Shown: in pieces, positions 5,941 to 6,390 of the stretch
How positions within the stretch are numbered: position 1 is the stretch's first letter
Layout of the letters: every line of letters starts with the position of its first letter
DNA from: an uncultured Saprospiraceae bacterium
Lineage (GTDB): Bacteria; Bacteroidota; Bacteroidia; Chitinophagales; Saprospiraceae
Direction of reading: 5' to 3'
Assembly: GCA_937942405.1 (NCBI GenBank)
Contig: CALDEN010000059.1
Span: forward strand, 1 to 6,390
DNA length: 6,390 nucleotides
Position numbers and translations under genes: made by a program
The notes under the pieces: generated by a model
What the model saw: only the letters and a program-made list of their open reading frames with translations
The model's database searches: none
Told to the model about the DNA's origin: nothing

Positions 5941-6116
5941 CAGATTAAGTGGCTAGATCGGTTTTTGCCCTTAGAGGCGTCTCTACGCTTCACTGAACTC
6001 GTATATTCATAGCACCACTCAGATACAAGAACCTTAACTGTTCCTGAGTAAACAAAGACCTCAGTATAAAATCTGAACTAGATGCTAAAGAGATCACTCA
6101 CAGATCACCCACGTAA
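5941..6116 (+). pseudogene. Decayed second copy of the YihY/BrkB gene, 3' part
   Basis: Two islands resemble the intact gene at 2291-3259, in the same order and strand. Island 1 (5957-6006) aligns without gaps to 2568-2617 with about 35 of 50 bases equal. It translates as RFLPLEASLRFTELVYS then a stop, against QFLPAEAHKYLFEIVYN (94-110). Island 2 (6048-6087) matches 3191-3236 at 38 of 40 aligned bases with a 6-base in-frame gap. The match continues through a 6-base in-frame insertion to a shared TAA: VNKDLSIKSEL, DAKEITHRSPT against VNKDLSIESEL, EVDANTHKTPL. About 530 bases between the islands are missing, the islands are in different frames, and a TGA stands directly before island 2. It is therefore a remnant, not a gene. 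The 5' part is gone or unrecognisable; nothing was found at 5838-5940. Confidence 0.75.
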
Positions 6117-6378
6117 TCGTAGAAGCCACCACTCCCGGACAGAAAGGCTCGAACACTTCCCCTTCTCTGAGATATAGTTCGTCGATCTCATAATCGCAAT
6201 ACACATCTGTCCATTCCGTAAATACCCGATACCCATATGGATAATCTGAAGGTAGTCCGAGACATTCTCTATCTGCTGCCTCAAAATTATCTTCTATAAT
6301 CACGGTACAGGTCTGACATGGGTCGTCCTCACAGGAGTATAGGCTTAAAGCCAAAATCAAAAGTAGATATCTATACAT
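6094..6378 (-). CDS. Small cysteine-rich lipoprotein of unknown function
   Basis: A 94-residue protein that I do not recognise. A short hydrophobic signal (YLLLILALSL, 4-13) leads to the lipobox LYSC with C16 lipidated, followed by EDDP, an acidic stretch fitting surface export in Bacteroidota. Six further cysteines (C21, C24, C39, C61, C80, C93) could form three disulfides, which suggests a compact extracellular fold. Tyrosine and acidic residues are frequent. The ATG at 6378 follows a purine-rich AAAAGAAAGG leader. Its last 23 bases, coding the final residues after ITW and the stop, lie antisense to the tail of the YihY/BrkB remnant. The present C-terminus, including C93, may therefore derive partly from remnant sequence. 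No operon partner is visible before the window ends. Confidence 0.75.
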   Translation of the reverse strand: MYRYLLLILALSLYSCEDDPCQTCTVIIEDNFEAADRECLGLPSDYPYGYRVFTEWTDVYCDYEIDELYLREGEVFEPFCPGVVASTITWVICE

Positions 6379-6390
6379 AGCCTTTCTTTT

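Noticed and set aside
3191..6116. Attachment sites of an integrative element targeting the 3' end of the YihY/BrkB gene
   Set aside because: No integrase is present, and the second copy also shows an internal island of the gene, which fits gene duplication better than an att core.

Overview
The window looks like a chromosomal segment from a member of the Bacteroidota. It is AT-rich and start codons lack clear Shine-Dalgarno sequences. Two small lipoproteins carry acidic residues directly after the lipobox cysteine (CDDD, CEDD), as in surface lipoproteins of that phylum. One promoter candidate fits the phylum's TTTG / TAnnTTTG pattern. The genus cannot be fixed from this sequence.

Left part (1-1046): three direct copies of a repeat of about 170 bp (10-179, 241-410, 839-1006), each beginning with a near-perfect hairpin and ending with a second one. 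Between the second and third copies, on the minus strand, lies a complete DUF559 (Vsr-like, PD-(D/E)XK type) nuclease gene whose stop codon is 3 bases from a repeat end. Nuclease plus repeats look like one mobile or formerly mobile unit.

Middle part (1047-3259): a hotdog-fold acyl-CoA thioesterase (+); a convergent small two-helix membrane protein (-); a lipoprotein with an unusual CX4CH haem motif (-), followed by a clear intrinsic terminator; and, divergent from it, a YihY/BrkB-family inner-membrane protein (+).

Right part (3260-6390): a tight two-gene minus-strand operon of exported proteins, first an alpha/alpha-toroid protein with DxDD(T/S) motifs like those of class II terpene cyclases, then a probable beta-propeller that starts with TTG inside the upstream stop codon. 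Upstream of the operon is a decayed second copy of the 3' part of the YihY/BrkB gene (about 5941-6116), so the operon sits between two related stretches. The window ends with a small cysteine-rich lipoprotein whose 3' end runs into that decayed copy.

The gene-free stretches are accounted for as follows: 1-413 holds repeats A and B; 5762-6093 holds a candidate promoter and the gene remnant, with nothing else recognised at 5838-5940. The thioesterase, haem lipoprotein and YihY/BrkB genes do not obviously form one pathway. The two strongest leads are the repeat-DUF559 unit and the secreted toroid/propeller pair.
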